From assembly GCA_024509875.1 (NCBI GenBank), contig JAMPIV010010594.1, positions 496,001 to 560,000 on the forward strand: a DNA stretch of 64,000 bases, in the 5' to 3' direction. Numbering within the stretch: the stretch's first letter is position 1; every line of letters begins with the position of its first letter. Of this stretch, positions 22,894 to 33,901 are shown one piece after another. Position numbers and translations under genes: made by a program. This DNA comes from Oreohelix idahoensis (Eukaryota > Mollusca > Gastropoda > Stylommatophora > Oreohelicidae). A model generated the notes under the pieces. It had not been told where the DNA came from. It saw nothing but the letters and a program-made list of their open reading frames with translations, and did no database searches.

Positions 22894-23700
22894 ATTTCCA
22901 GAGCTTTCAGAATTGCAACCATCTCTGCCGTGAAAATATATGTATTATCGGTTAGACTATATCTTTTCCCCATTTGCCACATGGGAACATAAATTCATAT
23001 CCCCAGTTTGTTATCGTTTCCCTTAGATCCATCTGTGTACACTGTAATGCTGTCCTTTGATATTTGTTGAATATATTTCATGGCGTTGTTTTTGATAGTT
23101 GCCATGTCAGTTGTTTTATTAATTATGTCTGCCAAGTGGCAGTCTGTATCTGGTGTCTTGAGCTCCCAAGGTGGTACCACCGGCTTGTATATACGTTACA
23201 ATGCCGTGCTGAAGTCGGATGTGTCGGCCGAAAGGTGCAAATATCACAGCTTCGCTGTAAACGGACACAACGCAGCCAACGTCCTTTTCAGGACGAACGA
23301 AGAAGAAGAAGTATATACGTTATTAATTGATGCATTTATGGCATCCAAGTGCACTAGTTCCTCCATACATTTCCAACCTGTCGGGTATCTACATGAACCT
23401 GTTCTGAGTTGTTAATTGATATCTAGCAAAAACTGGAAAAGTTGGATGAGCCTTGTCCAACATAATTTTAGTCATGTAATTTAGTTTTAGTTCCTTTCTA
23501 CGAAGTTCCAAAGGGAGGACTCCTAAGGCCACCTCCATAGCACCCCTCGATGTTAATCTGACTGCACCTACAATTGTACATAATGCTTAGTGCTGAATTC
23601 TATCTAATATAATCTTGTGAATATGTGCTGCAAAGTCATATACTATGCTTCCATAATCAATTTTGCCTCTAATGAAATATCTATAAAACGTGATCATTGT
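22894..23700 (-). pseudogene. LINE E (I-like) thumb and RNase H N-terminal half, copy 1
   Basis: The minus strand reads FIRGKIDYGSIVYD, MEVALGVLPLELRRKELKLN, VPPWELKTPDTD, ITVYTDGSKGND (first RNase H Asp) and FTAEMVAILKALEIS (Glu), with several stops. A SINE fragment (23199-23310) interrupts it. It parallels the better copy at 35146-35935. Confidence 0.82.
23199..23310 (+). mobile_element. 306-bp SINE family, 5'-truncated 112-bp copy
   Basis: Flanked by GTATATACGTTA at 23187-23198 and 23311-23322. Sequence AATGCCGTGCTGAAGTCGGA ... GAACGAAGAAGAAGAA matches the 3' third of the SINE at 38380-38685. Inserted in LINE E. Confidence 0.92.
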
Positions 23701-23949
23701 ATTATTTTCAAGTATCAGATCTGGCTCCACATAAAGTCTGTTCCTGTATTTTTTATTCACATGATATGGACGAGAGTTGAAAATGTAGGTCCATGCAGGT
23801 TTGCAGGGGCAAAAGACAGCAAGTATTTTATTGCTCTTCTAGAAACATCAAGATACAAGGGCTGGGCATATAGCACAAAGTCTACCTATGTCGTTGAAGA
23901 AAATACAGCAGCTCTAGACCTTGATATGTCACGTTCGTTATAAAGGCTG

Positions 23950-23995
<46 letters not shown>

Positions 23996-24470
23996 ATTCG
24001 GTTGATTTTTACTTGTAATATTTTGTAACATGTTATTTCAATACCTTGCGGGCACCCTCAGTCTCTATCGTGGACCCCAGGGGTCAACAGACTACTGTTG
24101 AGAAACGCTTTGTTGTTGTTGTTTTGATGAGGTGATGGGTGGAGAGCGTGCACTTAACAGCTGAACGTTATTGCCTCTTCTCGTTCCATCTTGGTCTACC
24201 CTGTTCAACTTGAAATTTAGTTATAATTGGGGTATTTAGTGTCATTTTATTTTTTAATTTTGTATTCAATTTAAATAGCTATTGTCTTTTGCAGTTGCTG
24301 ATTTTAATTTATATTAGTATTTGTTCATTTTATTTTCTCTTTTGTATTGTTTATAGATAACTATTGTCCTTTACACTTGGTTTTACTTTGTATTAGTATT
24401 TGTTCTTTTTGAGTTGTTTTTTTTATTTAATACCTTGTTGTCTTTCCTTGTCCTATTAGTAGTAAGTAAG
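23701..24470. other. Unassigned; contains (TG)n and a hAT-like terminal phrase
   Basis: Includes a (TG)n microsatellite (23949-23991) and, at about 24056-24105, GGACCCCAGGGGTCAACAG..GTTGAGAAACGCT, which resembles the terminal sequence common in hAT-type fossils. The rest is T-rich low-complexity sequence. Confidence 0.35.
23949..23991. repeat. (TG)n microsatellite
   Basis: About 21 uninterrupted TG dinucleotides. Confidence 0.97.
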
Positions 24471-25109
24471 TTTTTTTTTTAATTTTGTGTTTTTTGTTTT
24501 TGTTACTAACCTTATATGTTTTCCTTTGTTTCGTGTATATATCTTTTAAGTATTGATTGGGCATCTCTTGGGGCATCTATACTTAAAACTTATCACCTGT
24601 CAAGCCTATATTGTGATTTCTATAGTAAGTTTTTAATTCAAGCCTTTGTTGGTCATACTTTTTACAGTGGATCAGGTAGTGGTCTATGTCATTCTCTTCC
24701 TGACATTCTTGGCAGTGTGGTTCTTCTATCATAAAGTATGCTGCACCGAGACGGAGACGCCACAGTTTTTTGTTTGATGGTATCTTTAATTCTTCTCTGA
24801 CCTGGCACGTCCTCGTTGGTTCTTTTAGCAGTTTAAACGCGTGTCTGCCTTTTCTTCCATGTTGTCTTCCATTCCTCGTTTATAGTTATCTTCACTTGGC
24901 TCTTGATCTCCGACCTTCCCAGTCCTGCTCTTATATTGTTTTTACTTGTTCTTCCATTCTTGGCGTTCTGATCTGCCAACTCGTTACCAGCAATACCTAT
25001 GTGTGCTGGAACCCACACTAGCCTCACACTACATCCTCTATTCCTTAGTGATGTATTAATTGCTAGAATTTCTTCCTTTATGTCTGGCCGGCTACATTTA
25101 CCTGGGTGT
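24471..25109 (-). pseudogene. LINE E copy 2, RNase H C-terminal half and Cys-rich tail
   Basis: The minus strand reads GKCSRPDIKEEILAINTSL, SVRLVWVPAHIGIAGNELAD (His motif of RNase H), then LWRLRLGAAYFMIEEPHC and CQECQEENDIDHYLIHC, a CCHC-type tail. The 8-bp sequence CTGGGTGT at 25102-25109 is the target duplication of the DNA element that separates this half from its partner at 35146-35935. Joining the two halves through one copy of the 8-mer is exactly in frame (..ALEHP then GKCSRPD..). Confidence 0.88.
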
Positions 25110-25330
25110 CGTAGATTTTTGATAGGAGAATTAAGACTTGGGTTGGTCCCTTCTGAATAGGTTGGAATGAGTGATAGTCACAGTGTGAAATAGAAATACA
25201 AAATATATTTCCACGAGTGAGGTGGTAGAATTGTGATAGAGGCTGTCTCTGAGAGCGAGAAATCTTCTCTCTCTCTCTCACCTATCTTCTACGACAGATC
25301 TAGAGTAGTCAGACAGTCTAACACATATAC

Positions 25331-25332
<2 letters not shown>

Positions 25333-25397
<65 letters not shown>
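25333..25397. repeat. (TA)n microsatellite
   Basis: About 32 TA units, orthologous in position to the array in copy 1 of the DNA element. Confidence 0.97.
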
Positions 25398-25399
<2 letters not shown>

Positions 25400-26422
25400 A
25401 CTCACGTGCACGCACATTCAAGTGACGACAGGTAGACACACAGACGTGGGAAACTATAACAAATGATTATATAGATATTTAGAACGAGCTGACCAACATG
25501 CTGATTAATTTATTGTTAAGTTTATTTATCATTGTAAACTTGCGTCACAACATGTAAAATTACATCAAAAAGGCATATACACAAAGTCATAAACAAATCA
25601 AGGAATGCTACAAGAACTGGTAGACCCACAGTTATGATCTTCCCTCGATGGATAGCCCCCAGTCCCCTTAGGAGAAAGATGATAGCACAAAGAGTCCCAG
25701 ATACATATGATTTAGTCTAAGAGTTTTCCCCGTTTAAGGTATGAACAGACCTGATACTATAATCTAGCTTAAGGGAAAATATTGTTAGCAAAACAAACTT
25801 GCATGAAGAAAGTTATGACAGCAAATAGGTGTCAAAATACAACGGTAAAAATAACACTCAGACCTGCGTTCACTCTATTCATTCAGCCGTGGCCACGTGC
25901 GCACATTTATACTTACAGCTCTGATCGCTGCCTCTGGGAACATAATTTTTTCTAGGACCTTCACACAGACCCGTAAATGCAGCCTTGACCAAAAAATCCC
26001 CAGTTCCAAAAAGACGTACTGAATTCTCTGTCTCAGGGAACGATTCCTTGGGTGGTCTTATTTTTCGGATGTATGTTTAAGTCACATAAAAGTTGTCCAG
26101 GCACGAAAGTTAGCAGAGCACAGTGTCACTAGCGTAGGTTTCTAAAAAATGAGGAATGTCAGGTCGGGTGCCTTATCTCAGTATATGACTATATATTGGG
26201 TCACCACACTACTAGTCAAAACTCTGTCGGAATGTTACTGATATTTTGCTTGCCACAGCGGGCAGATCTGTACTTAAGTGTTATTCTGGAAGAATTAATT
26301 CTGGCGCGATAGGCCTTTTACTTCATTTAACTGTTACAGTTCATGTAATGAAAGTGCTTAAGTTCTTCACAGATAATGTCCACGTACTAGAACGCTGGCA
26401 AAGTTTGGGTACCACAGTATTC

Positions 26423-27828
26423 TGATAAAAGTTATATGTATAGATAATTATGGTGGATGTCTTTGTGGTTGATTGAGTGCGTGCGTGTTGGAACAATCAC
26501 TCACAACACAGGTACGCACGTAGAAGTCATAGATTGTTATAACGGCAGGTGTACTGTTAATGGACGTTTAATACACCACAACACGTTACGATAACACAGA
26601 ATACACAGTTATAGTCAAACTACAAGTTATAGCAATACAATAATAAAGTACTTCTCACATCTCAGAATCATGCAGATACTACAATATCCATGGCATCCTG
26701 AAAGATACTCAACTCAGCGCTATCCACCTGTCCTCACATTAGCGCTATAATATTCTAATCATGGATCCTCTAGCCAACGGGCATCATCGCCGTGCTAGCA
26801 TAAATATGGCCTCCTCACAGATAGCAAACGGCTCACATCATCGCCGTGCTACTGCATACATATGGTATCCTCCAGATACTCCTCCTGCGCTATAATATAT
26901 AATAATGGATCCGTAAATATGGCCTCCTCACAGATAGCAAACGGCTCGCATCATCGCCGTGCTAGCATAAATATGGCCTCCTCACAGATAGCAAACGGCT
27001 CACATCATCGCCGTGCTACTGCATACATATGGTATCCTCCAGATACTCCTCCTGCGCTATAATATATAATAATGGATCCGTAAATATGGCCTCCTCACAG
27101 ATAGCAAACGGCTCGCATCATCGCCGTGCTACTGCATAAATATGGTATCCTCCAGATACTCTTCGCATAAACGCTATCATAATCTAATGAGTCCTACCAG
27201 CAATTTCTCACACGACTCCATCCCCGGCAGTCTGCAATAATCTCGCCTTTACTCATTTTTAGCGCTATTATATGACATGTGTAAGTTAATGGATCCTTAT
27301 CAAAATATTCACAATACTGCTCACCCAGCAGTTTGCAATAATATCACTTATCAACATGTCTTCACATAACACAATTATCCTCTATCAGGAAATAATGGCC
27401 TTACACAAATCATGGCCTCTTATATTCAGCACTGTACAGGCTTACCATCAAGAACACACACTATGGGGCGACCTCTCCAGATCGATGCCCAAAAATCACT
27501 GCCCACGGGAATACACATCTGCCGCCCAAAAACAGCTACGAGACCCGGCTGTTCAAAAACACCGTTCAGTCTCACTACTTGCACGGGCTAGCCACAAATA
27601 GCTAAACACCCGTAGCTCAAAACAGTTCGGAGTGAACAAACCTCCACAATTGAACTGACTAGCGTTCACACGCTTTCTAACCTTACTTCTACTATTACAA
27701 TTTAACCTAACATTAAAGACAATCACGTCTTCAAGCAACGACAACCCATAATCTAATCTGCTCACCTAACATTTTCCAGATCACGTCCCTTTCATTAAAA
27801 TTACTGGCAACAGTTTGCCACACCGTCC
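26423..27828 (-). repeat. Left terminal repeat of coiled-coil element, with internal tandem repeats
   Basis: Starts TGATAAAAG and ends GGCAACA. The 27207-27828 part matches the right repeat almost perfectly, while 26423-27206 is only loosely similar and is expanded by tandem repeats. As the element lies on the minus strand, this is its 3' LTR. Confidence 0.6.
26762..27150. repeat. Tandem repeats within left terminal repeat
   Basis: Blocks built of ATGGCCTCCTCACAGATAGC, AACGGCTCRCATCATCGCCG and TGGTATCCTCCAGATACTCC alternate two to four times, with a higher-order period near 165 bp. Absent from the right terminal repeat. Confidence 0.85.
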
Positions 27829-30207
27829 GGGAAAAAATGATTTATCATTTTTTGAAAATTTAAGATCCAAAAATTTAAAGGTTAATGAAATTATATGAAA
27901 TACGTACAAAAATAAACTCCCAAAAATTTAACGGTCAATGAAGTTATGTCAAATATCTCTTTAATTAATTCCCAAAAATTTAAAAAATTAATGAAGTTCT
28001 ATCAATTACCTACAAAAATATACCTATGACAAGAGAACATAGCACATCTACAAAAATATCATCAATAAATGTAAGATAACGACTAAATCATCCAACATAC
28101 TCATTCAAGCATACCAAAAAATAATCTAATACAAACCCAAATTAAGTATACATAGTACAAACTAAACAGAAAATAAACTATCGTAAGCGAAAAGACAAAA
28201 TATGAAATGGGAATATGATAAGAATCAAATAGAATCATAAGATAACAATGAAGACAACAATTCCATACATGTAAAACAAATAGAACTATAAGAACTAATT
28301 ACATTATCTAAAGTCATATAATTAACTTAACACTACAAAGAATGAAAGTATAAATAGCGTAACACGAAAAAAGTATACTAGAAGTATGAATTACATCAAA
28401 GATGAAACACGGAAGCATAAACAAAATATCAGACAATATTGAAAAGACAACAGACAAGATGTAAAGAAATGACGAATAGTCAACAAAGAGAGATGACAGT
28501 AAAGATGCAAATGTAAAGAAAGTTGGTAACAATACCTAACAATAACTATCCAACTGTAACAACGTATTGTAAAATACAAAAATGCTAAAGTATATTTATA
28601 TACTAACACAAAAAAGAAAGCTTATGACAAGCACAGCATAATAAGTAATTTAACTAAATTAAAAGCTTATACATAACTAAAAATAAATTACATCAAATAT
28701 CATCCAAACAAAAATATTAACGCTAACACAAGTTTTGCATTGACGCATAGTCAAGCGCTAAATACCAAAAAATACATCCGAACATCAAAACATTTTCAAA
28801 GAATTAATGTCACTACATAATAGTAACCTTAACATACAATCTAGCGCTGGCGCAGAAAAAAATAAATATCACAATGTCCAAAACACATTTTTCAAAAAAG
28901 GTACAATACAAAAAATGTTTCTTAACGTTAGGTTAAATAAAGATAGTATTTTTATTTCTAAGTAATATGTAGCTATAATTAATAACTAACAATTAAATTA
29001 GCTGAGTAACATAAAAATAATCTTATCTTTAAACAGACACACATCAAAACGTGTAAGTTTTTTTTTCTCTTCTTTTAAAAAAAAAATACATCAAAGAAAC
29101 GTCACATTGGGTAATAAACTGTTAACTACAAACGAAGTTATAAATACATATAAGTGTAATATTATTTTATCTTAACTATGTATTATAATCAGATATCTAA
29201 ATTCTTTAAATGAACAAGAGTATCAGCCGTCGCTGTTAATTCTACCCACTTAATTTAATAGGAAATTTAAGTTAATTCTAGCTGACAAAAAATCGAATCG
29301 TTTAAATTATCAAATGTCATAATTGAGAAAAAATGGAAACCAAGTTTCAGAATACGTCCTTAACTTCAACGAAAAATCATTAATAATACATACAAGTTAT
29401 GTTTAAAATTACCTTTCACTAAACAATTAATTCAAATAATCTGTATATAAATATGTTAATTAAACATGGTATCAGACCCATGATGAAAAACAAAACCAAA
29501 ATTTTAAGTAGTGCATAAAAACACTCAGGACTATCTACAGAAATGACTATTACATTGTCTCAGTAAATAAGTTTGTGCATAGAAATTATTTAATGCATAA
29601 TTAAAATACAGTCATATAAGTAACAACCAAAAAATAATTATGGCAATCAAATGTTACAAAGATTACAAAACATTTCATTAACAACATATGAAGTTCTATA
29701 CTAAGGAATACAATAACATTCAGTGTTTGTAAACAGAACAAAAAATAAACAGGACCTTTGGAAAAAAAAAATTCCTTCGAGGTCTTGCGAACATCTCATC
29801 AACACGCAAGGTGACATCATGACACGATGGGTTAATGTACTGGCTAGGCTCGCTTGAATGGACAGATAGCACACAGTGATCTACATCTCTCCCAGGTAAT
29901 GTAAAATTAGAATGGTGACTCTCTCGCAAAGTCGCTCGCTGTGAGACAATACAAATGAAAATATCTATTTTAATCCATGGTACGATTATGAGTGAACACG
30001 GAAAATTCACTTTACAATTACCCAAACTCCGCGGTGTAAGGTTGTGGCCCTCTCTGCGATGTCAACAACTCTCGTCACATAGCAGACAACATAGGGACAA
30101 CTTGACCTATAATTCACAGTTGTCAGTGCGGTAGGCTGAAAAAAATTTACTACCTTCACAAGACCGAGATGATCTCTCAAACCTATCAGCATGACAAGCA
30201 AAAGCAT
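27829..30207. other. AT-rich non-coding interior of the coiled-coil element
   Basis: About 2.4 kb of strongly A/T-biased sequence with no frame above ~100 codons on either strand. This is where pol would be expected downstream of the minus-strand ORF; none is seen. The 3' part (30107-30207) would be coding if a 23-bp duplication were absent. Confidence 0.55.
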
Positions 30208-32070
30208 TTAAGAACCTATTACCGTTCCTATTACTCTGATTGCTAATAATCTTGCTCTTATGTGGAGCACAGTTAACCTGGTTGCGATCTGTATAATTTC
30301 TTTTGAGAGCATTGTTATTTGCTCTATTAACACCGTGTTATTTGCTCTATTAACACCGTTGTACTGATTTAAATCCCAGTTACAATAGTTATTCTTAATA
30401 CTTCTTCCCAGATAACAATGTCCATCAGATAGAACTGACTTTTTAGCAGAAAAATTATTACTAGACTGATGAACTTTCATATAATTACTTCTGCTATAGT
30501 TTTCTAAACTTTTAGAATCACAATGTTGAGATCTGTCACATTTTTTCTTGTTTTTGGGAGAAGAAACGTTACCGTAGGATGAACTCCCTTGGTACTTTAT
30601 AACCTTAGGGTTATGTCTCCTATCAAAATTATTTTTTTCTTTGCTTGTGGCAATGTGTTTAAAAAATGAGTCACACTGCCTTGACTGGGTATGACTAGAA
30701 GGTTTGACAATCTCTTTATTTTTTTTCACAACATTTGTTTCCTTCATGGAACAAGCAGTGGTATGTTTGTTACTTGTTACCAATTTATCAGATCTGTCAA
30801 TAAATATGCGGTTGGTTTTTAACATACTGACATGAGATTTAGTACTGTTTCTTTTCTTATCTACAGAACTGGATATTACTGTAGATTTTCCTTTGTTATT
30901 CTGCCGCCAGCAATCATTATCATTGGAATCATCTGTATTGCGTGAGAAGTTATATCTCCCACGGAAAGATCTATGTCCACCATTCTTGACCGTAGAATCC
31001 GCAAAAAGTGTATAAGGCTGGCTTTTTGCTTTAGTGCTCTGATGATAAGAAACTTTCTGTCTATCATCGTCAACACTGACGGAAGACCACATCTTGTTCT
31101 TCAAAATAATGTCAAGCAGGCCATCCACTCGTTTCCTGGCCTCTGAAATCTCAATGTCTCTAAGTGCAATCTGTTCACTTAATTTCTTGTTTAAATCCTT
31201 AACTCTTAAAACTTTGCAGCTTTCCTCTGCTAGCGAATTTTCAATCTTAATCAATTTGTCTTTCTCCATCATTAACTCCTTCACTCTCTCTTTATCAACC
31301 CTCTCAATCTCAATATCATGACTATTCGTAAGCCTATCAACCTTCTCTAGGGATATAGTATCCTTTTCTTTAATTTGGCGACCACAAATCTCATCGTCAC
31401 TTAACAGATCAGTAAGCGTTTCATTACACAACTTCTCATATTTCTTAATCTGCACTTCTAATTTCCCAGAAATCTCCGTCTTCTCTTGAACTTTTTGAGT
31501 CAGATTTCTAACTTCGCCATTTTTTTTCCCCATCTGAGCTTCCATCTCTTTAATTTTGCCTAATGCCGAGTCTAATTTTGCTCGAACACAAGCAAGCTCA
31601 GAATTTGATTTACATAAATCACCTGTAAGTTTAGTCACTTTTTTATGTAGCTTATTTACTTCAGCAGTACCTTTTAAGCAACTTTCCCTTTGCTCCTGTG
31701 TACTCTGTTTTATGTCTCCTATTTGCTTCTCATCCTTTAACTCTTCTTTCAGGTCACTATGCATGCCGTCGCGCCATAACGTACGCATAATCTTCAATAT
31801 TTCATCACGTTTGTTACCAATATGCTTGTCCAAAAACAGACGAAGGTCCAAAACTAACAACCTCGCTAGATCCTTAGCCATACTCACATGAGGAATTGAC
31901 TGAAATCTCTCATCAGCAAACTCTCTTAGAGCTCTTGATGCACAGACCAAAAACCTGTCCATAACATGTGACTCAAGCTCTGGGCCTTTTAATCCCTGAT
32001 AATCTGTCCCCTCTTGAAACAGATACTCTAATACAGGTCTCATATCCTCTGGATCTGTATCACAATCCAT
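30208..32070 (-). CDS. 620-aa coiled-coil protein of the LTR-type element, family unknown
   Basis: I do not recognise this protein. Residues 1-105 look globular and helical (MDCDTDPEDMRPVLEYLF..), with several Leu-rich helices. Residues ~105-325 form a long charged coiled coil (Lys/Glu/Leu heptads). Residues ~330-620 are Asn/Ser/Lys/His-rich, basic and probably disordered. This layout resembles some Gag-like or structural proteins of retroelements (assembly by coiled coil, basic tail binding RNA), but there is no CCHC knuckle and no match I can name. A 23-bp tandem duplication at 30314-30359 shifts the frame at about residue 579, so the last ~40 residues are unlike the rest and the original C-terminus was different and longer. 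Confidence 0.55.
   Translation of the reverse strand: MDCDTDPEDMRPVLEYLFQEGTDYQGLKGPELESHVMDRFLVCASRALREFADERFQSIPHVSMAKDLARLLVLDLRLFLDKHIGNKRDEILKIMRTLWRDGMHSDLKEELKDEKQIGDIKQSTQEQRESCLKGTAEVNKLHKKVTKLTGDLCKSNSELACVRAKLDSALGKIKEMEAQMGKKNGEVRNLTQKVQEKTEISGKLEVQIKKYEKLCNETLTDLLSDDEICGRQIKEKDTISLEKVDRLTNSHDIEIERVDKERVKELMMEKDKLIKIENSLAEESCKVLRVKDLNKKLSEQIALRDIEISEARKRVDGLLDIILKNKMWSSVSVDDDRQKVSYHQSTKAKSQPYTLFADSTVKNGGHRSFRGRYNFSRNTDDSNDNDCWRQNNKGKSTVISSSVDKKRNSTKSHVSMLKTNRIFIDRSDKLVTSNKHTTACSMKETNVVKKNKEIVKPSSHTQSRQCDSFFKHIATSKEKNNFDRRHNPKVIKYQGSSSYGNVSSPKNKKKCDRSQHCDSKSLENYSRSNYMKVHQSSNNFSAKKSVLSDGHCYLGRSIKNNYCNWDLNQYNGVNRANNTVLIEQITMLSKEIIQIATRLTVLHIRARLLAIRVIGTVIGS
30314..30359. repeat. 23-bp tandem duplication causing a frameshift
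   Basis: GTTATTTGCTCTATTAACAC plus CGT occurs twice back to back (30314-30336, 30337-30359). 23 is not divisible by three, so the coiled-coil ORF changes frame. With one copy the frame would stay open to about 30106 with the same Asn/Ser/Arg-rich composition. Confidence 0.9.
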
Positions 32071-32820
32071 TGTGACTTGTTTACTTAGTCAACCATATAT
32101 GTCTTAATTAACTTTCCTTATACCAAATCAAGTTTAGATCTCAAATATTGTATCATCAATCCCTGTACATCATCATATTCTATAATTAATCGATATAATT
32201 ATCGACAACAACAACAATAGTTATTAATAGAATAGGATAGTGCAGATTAAGGCTTGTTGACATGGACATAAGTGGCAACATTTACACACAACAAAACCAC
32301 TTAACTGAAGGTAATCCTGACCCTTTCGCTAACACACTGGATATCACAAAGTTCTGACGTTAAAACACTCCACTGCAGAAAGGTAGAAGGACTAAGCTCT
32401 CTTGTCTTCAGATCTCTGCCACTGCACAGTATGTCCTCAACAATGCATCAGACGACAGGAACCGATCACAGCAACCCCGCAATCACTTGAGGTATACGTG
32501 CAGACGAACTCTCCAACATACTGCACCTATAGTTGAATCTGCATATGGAAAGACTGGAACAAGCACTGTAACAATTATGGCATCAATGTCGCTATCAGAT
32601 AACAGCTATTTGATATTGAAACCAACTGATAAAGTTAGTTTAGTTGCCACACACGCCAAGATATGAGGATGGATATGCGCAGTCAGCTGATACCTGTGTA
32701 CAGTTGAATTAAGCCACGCCCACACAGAGCAAAACATAACACAGTTCAGTGTTCCCACTTGTAATGACTGGTCCAGAATCTGACCTAATTTACTCTCTTA
32801 TCACGCGAATGTAATGTGGG
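32071..32820 (-). other. Leader of the coiled-coil element
   Basis: 750 bp between the ORF start and the right terminal repeat. No primer-binding site beginning TGG is obvious next to the repeat (minus strand begins CCCACATTACATTCGCG). Confidence 0.4.
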
Positions 32821-33901
32821 TGTTACGACCCGTTGGTTTGGTCCACCACTGATAATACTCAGTGGATGTTTTTATAGTGAAGAAGGTGAGTGTGTTTTGG
32901 GACAGTCACTCACATTAGATACACACAATAGAAGCCTGGAATGTTGTAACGGCTGGTGATAGTTAACGAATGTTTCTTTCCTTATCCACAGGACTACTGG
33001 CAATTTCTCACACGACTCCATCCCCGGCAGTCTGCAATAATCTCGCCTTTAGTCATTTTTAGCGCTATTATATGACATATGTAAGTTAATGGATCCTTAT
33101 CAAAATATTCACAATACTGCTCACCCAGCAGTTTGCAATAATATCACTTATCAACATGTCTTCACATTTTTTTTTTTTTTCCTTAACCAGCGGCACTTGG
33201 GCTTTCAGCCCTTCGGCCCAATGACATGTCATTGCGAGGCTGGGGAACTTGAGGACTTTCCTTCCAACCCGGTCAGGAGCTTCGCTCCTTCCCATCCACA
33301 GAGGGTTTATCACGGGAGCCGTTCAGGCTATTCAGTCAAATTTCCGGCCGTAAACATTTCTTCAAACGCTGACGCCCGGGTTTGAACCATGAACACCTGG
33401 TCGCCAGTACAACGCCGAAGCCATTACACCAGCGCGGCTCCCACATGTCTTCACATAACACAATTATCCTCTATCAGGAAATAATGGCCTTACACAAATC
33501 ATGGCCTCTTATATTCAGCACTGTACAGGCTTACCATCAAGAACACACACTATGGGGCGACCTCTCCAGATCGATGCCCAAAAATCACTGCCCACGGGAA
33601 TACACATCTGCCGCCCAAAAACAGCTACGAGACCCGGCTGTTCAAAAACACCGTTCAGTCTCACTACTTGCACGGGCTAGCCACAAATAGCTAAACACCC
33701 GTAGCTCAAAACAGTTCGGAGTGAACAAACCTCCACAATTGAACTGACTAGCGTTCACACGCTTTCTAACCTTACTTCTACTATTACAATTTAACCTAAC
33801 ATTAAAGACAATCACGTCTTCAAGCAACGACAACCCATAATCTAATCTGCTCACCTAACATTTTCCAGATCACGTCCCTTTCATTAAAATTACTGGCAAC
33901 A
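32821..33901 (-). repeat. Right terminal repeat (5' LTR) of coiled-coil element, with SINE inside
   Basis: Begins TGTTACGACCC on the plus strand, as many Gypsy-type LTRs do, and ends GGCAACA; TGTT/AACA form a short inverted end. A SINE (33168-33442) splits it. Outside that, 33001-33901 is almost identical to the left repeat and 32821-33000 is only about 70% similar. Confidence 0.65.
33168..33442 (-). mobile_element. tRNA-derived SINE, 275 bp, perfect 14-bp target duplication
   Basis: Flanked by ACATGTCTTCACAT (33154-33167, 33443-33456). The minus strand begins GGGAGCCGCGCTGGTGTAAT (A-box-like TGGTGTAATGG), has a B-box GGTTCAAACCC about 50 nt on, and ends in poly(A), seen as the T-run at 33168. 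The empty site is preserved in the left terminal repeat at about 27350. Confidence 0.92.

Larger units (their letters stand above)
26423..33901 (-). mobile_element. LTR-type element without pol, carrying one coiled-coil ORF
   Basis: Direct terminal repeats are 26423-27828 and 32821-33901. Their inner ~620 bp (27207-27828 against 33001-33901 without the SINE) appear over 99% identical and both end GGCAACA. They sit exactly where copy 1 of the host DNA element is uninterrupted, with a possible ATTC duplication (26419-26422, 33902-33905). The interior has one frame (30208-32070, minus) and ~2.4 kb of AT-rich DNA. I found no protease, RT, RNase H or integrase motif. It is probably a non-autonomous (LARD-like) retrotransposon; an internal segment of a larger DNA transposon is the alternative. 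Confidence 0.6.

Noticed and set aside
24056..24105. A hAT transposon terminus (GTTGAGAAACGCT phrase)
   Set aside because: Only a short phrase, no second end or 8-bp duplication found.
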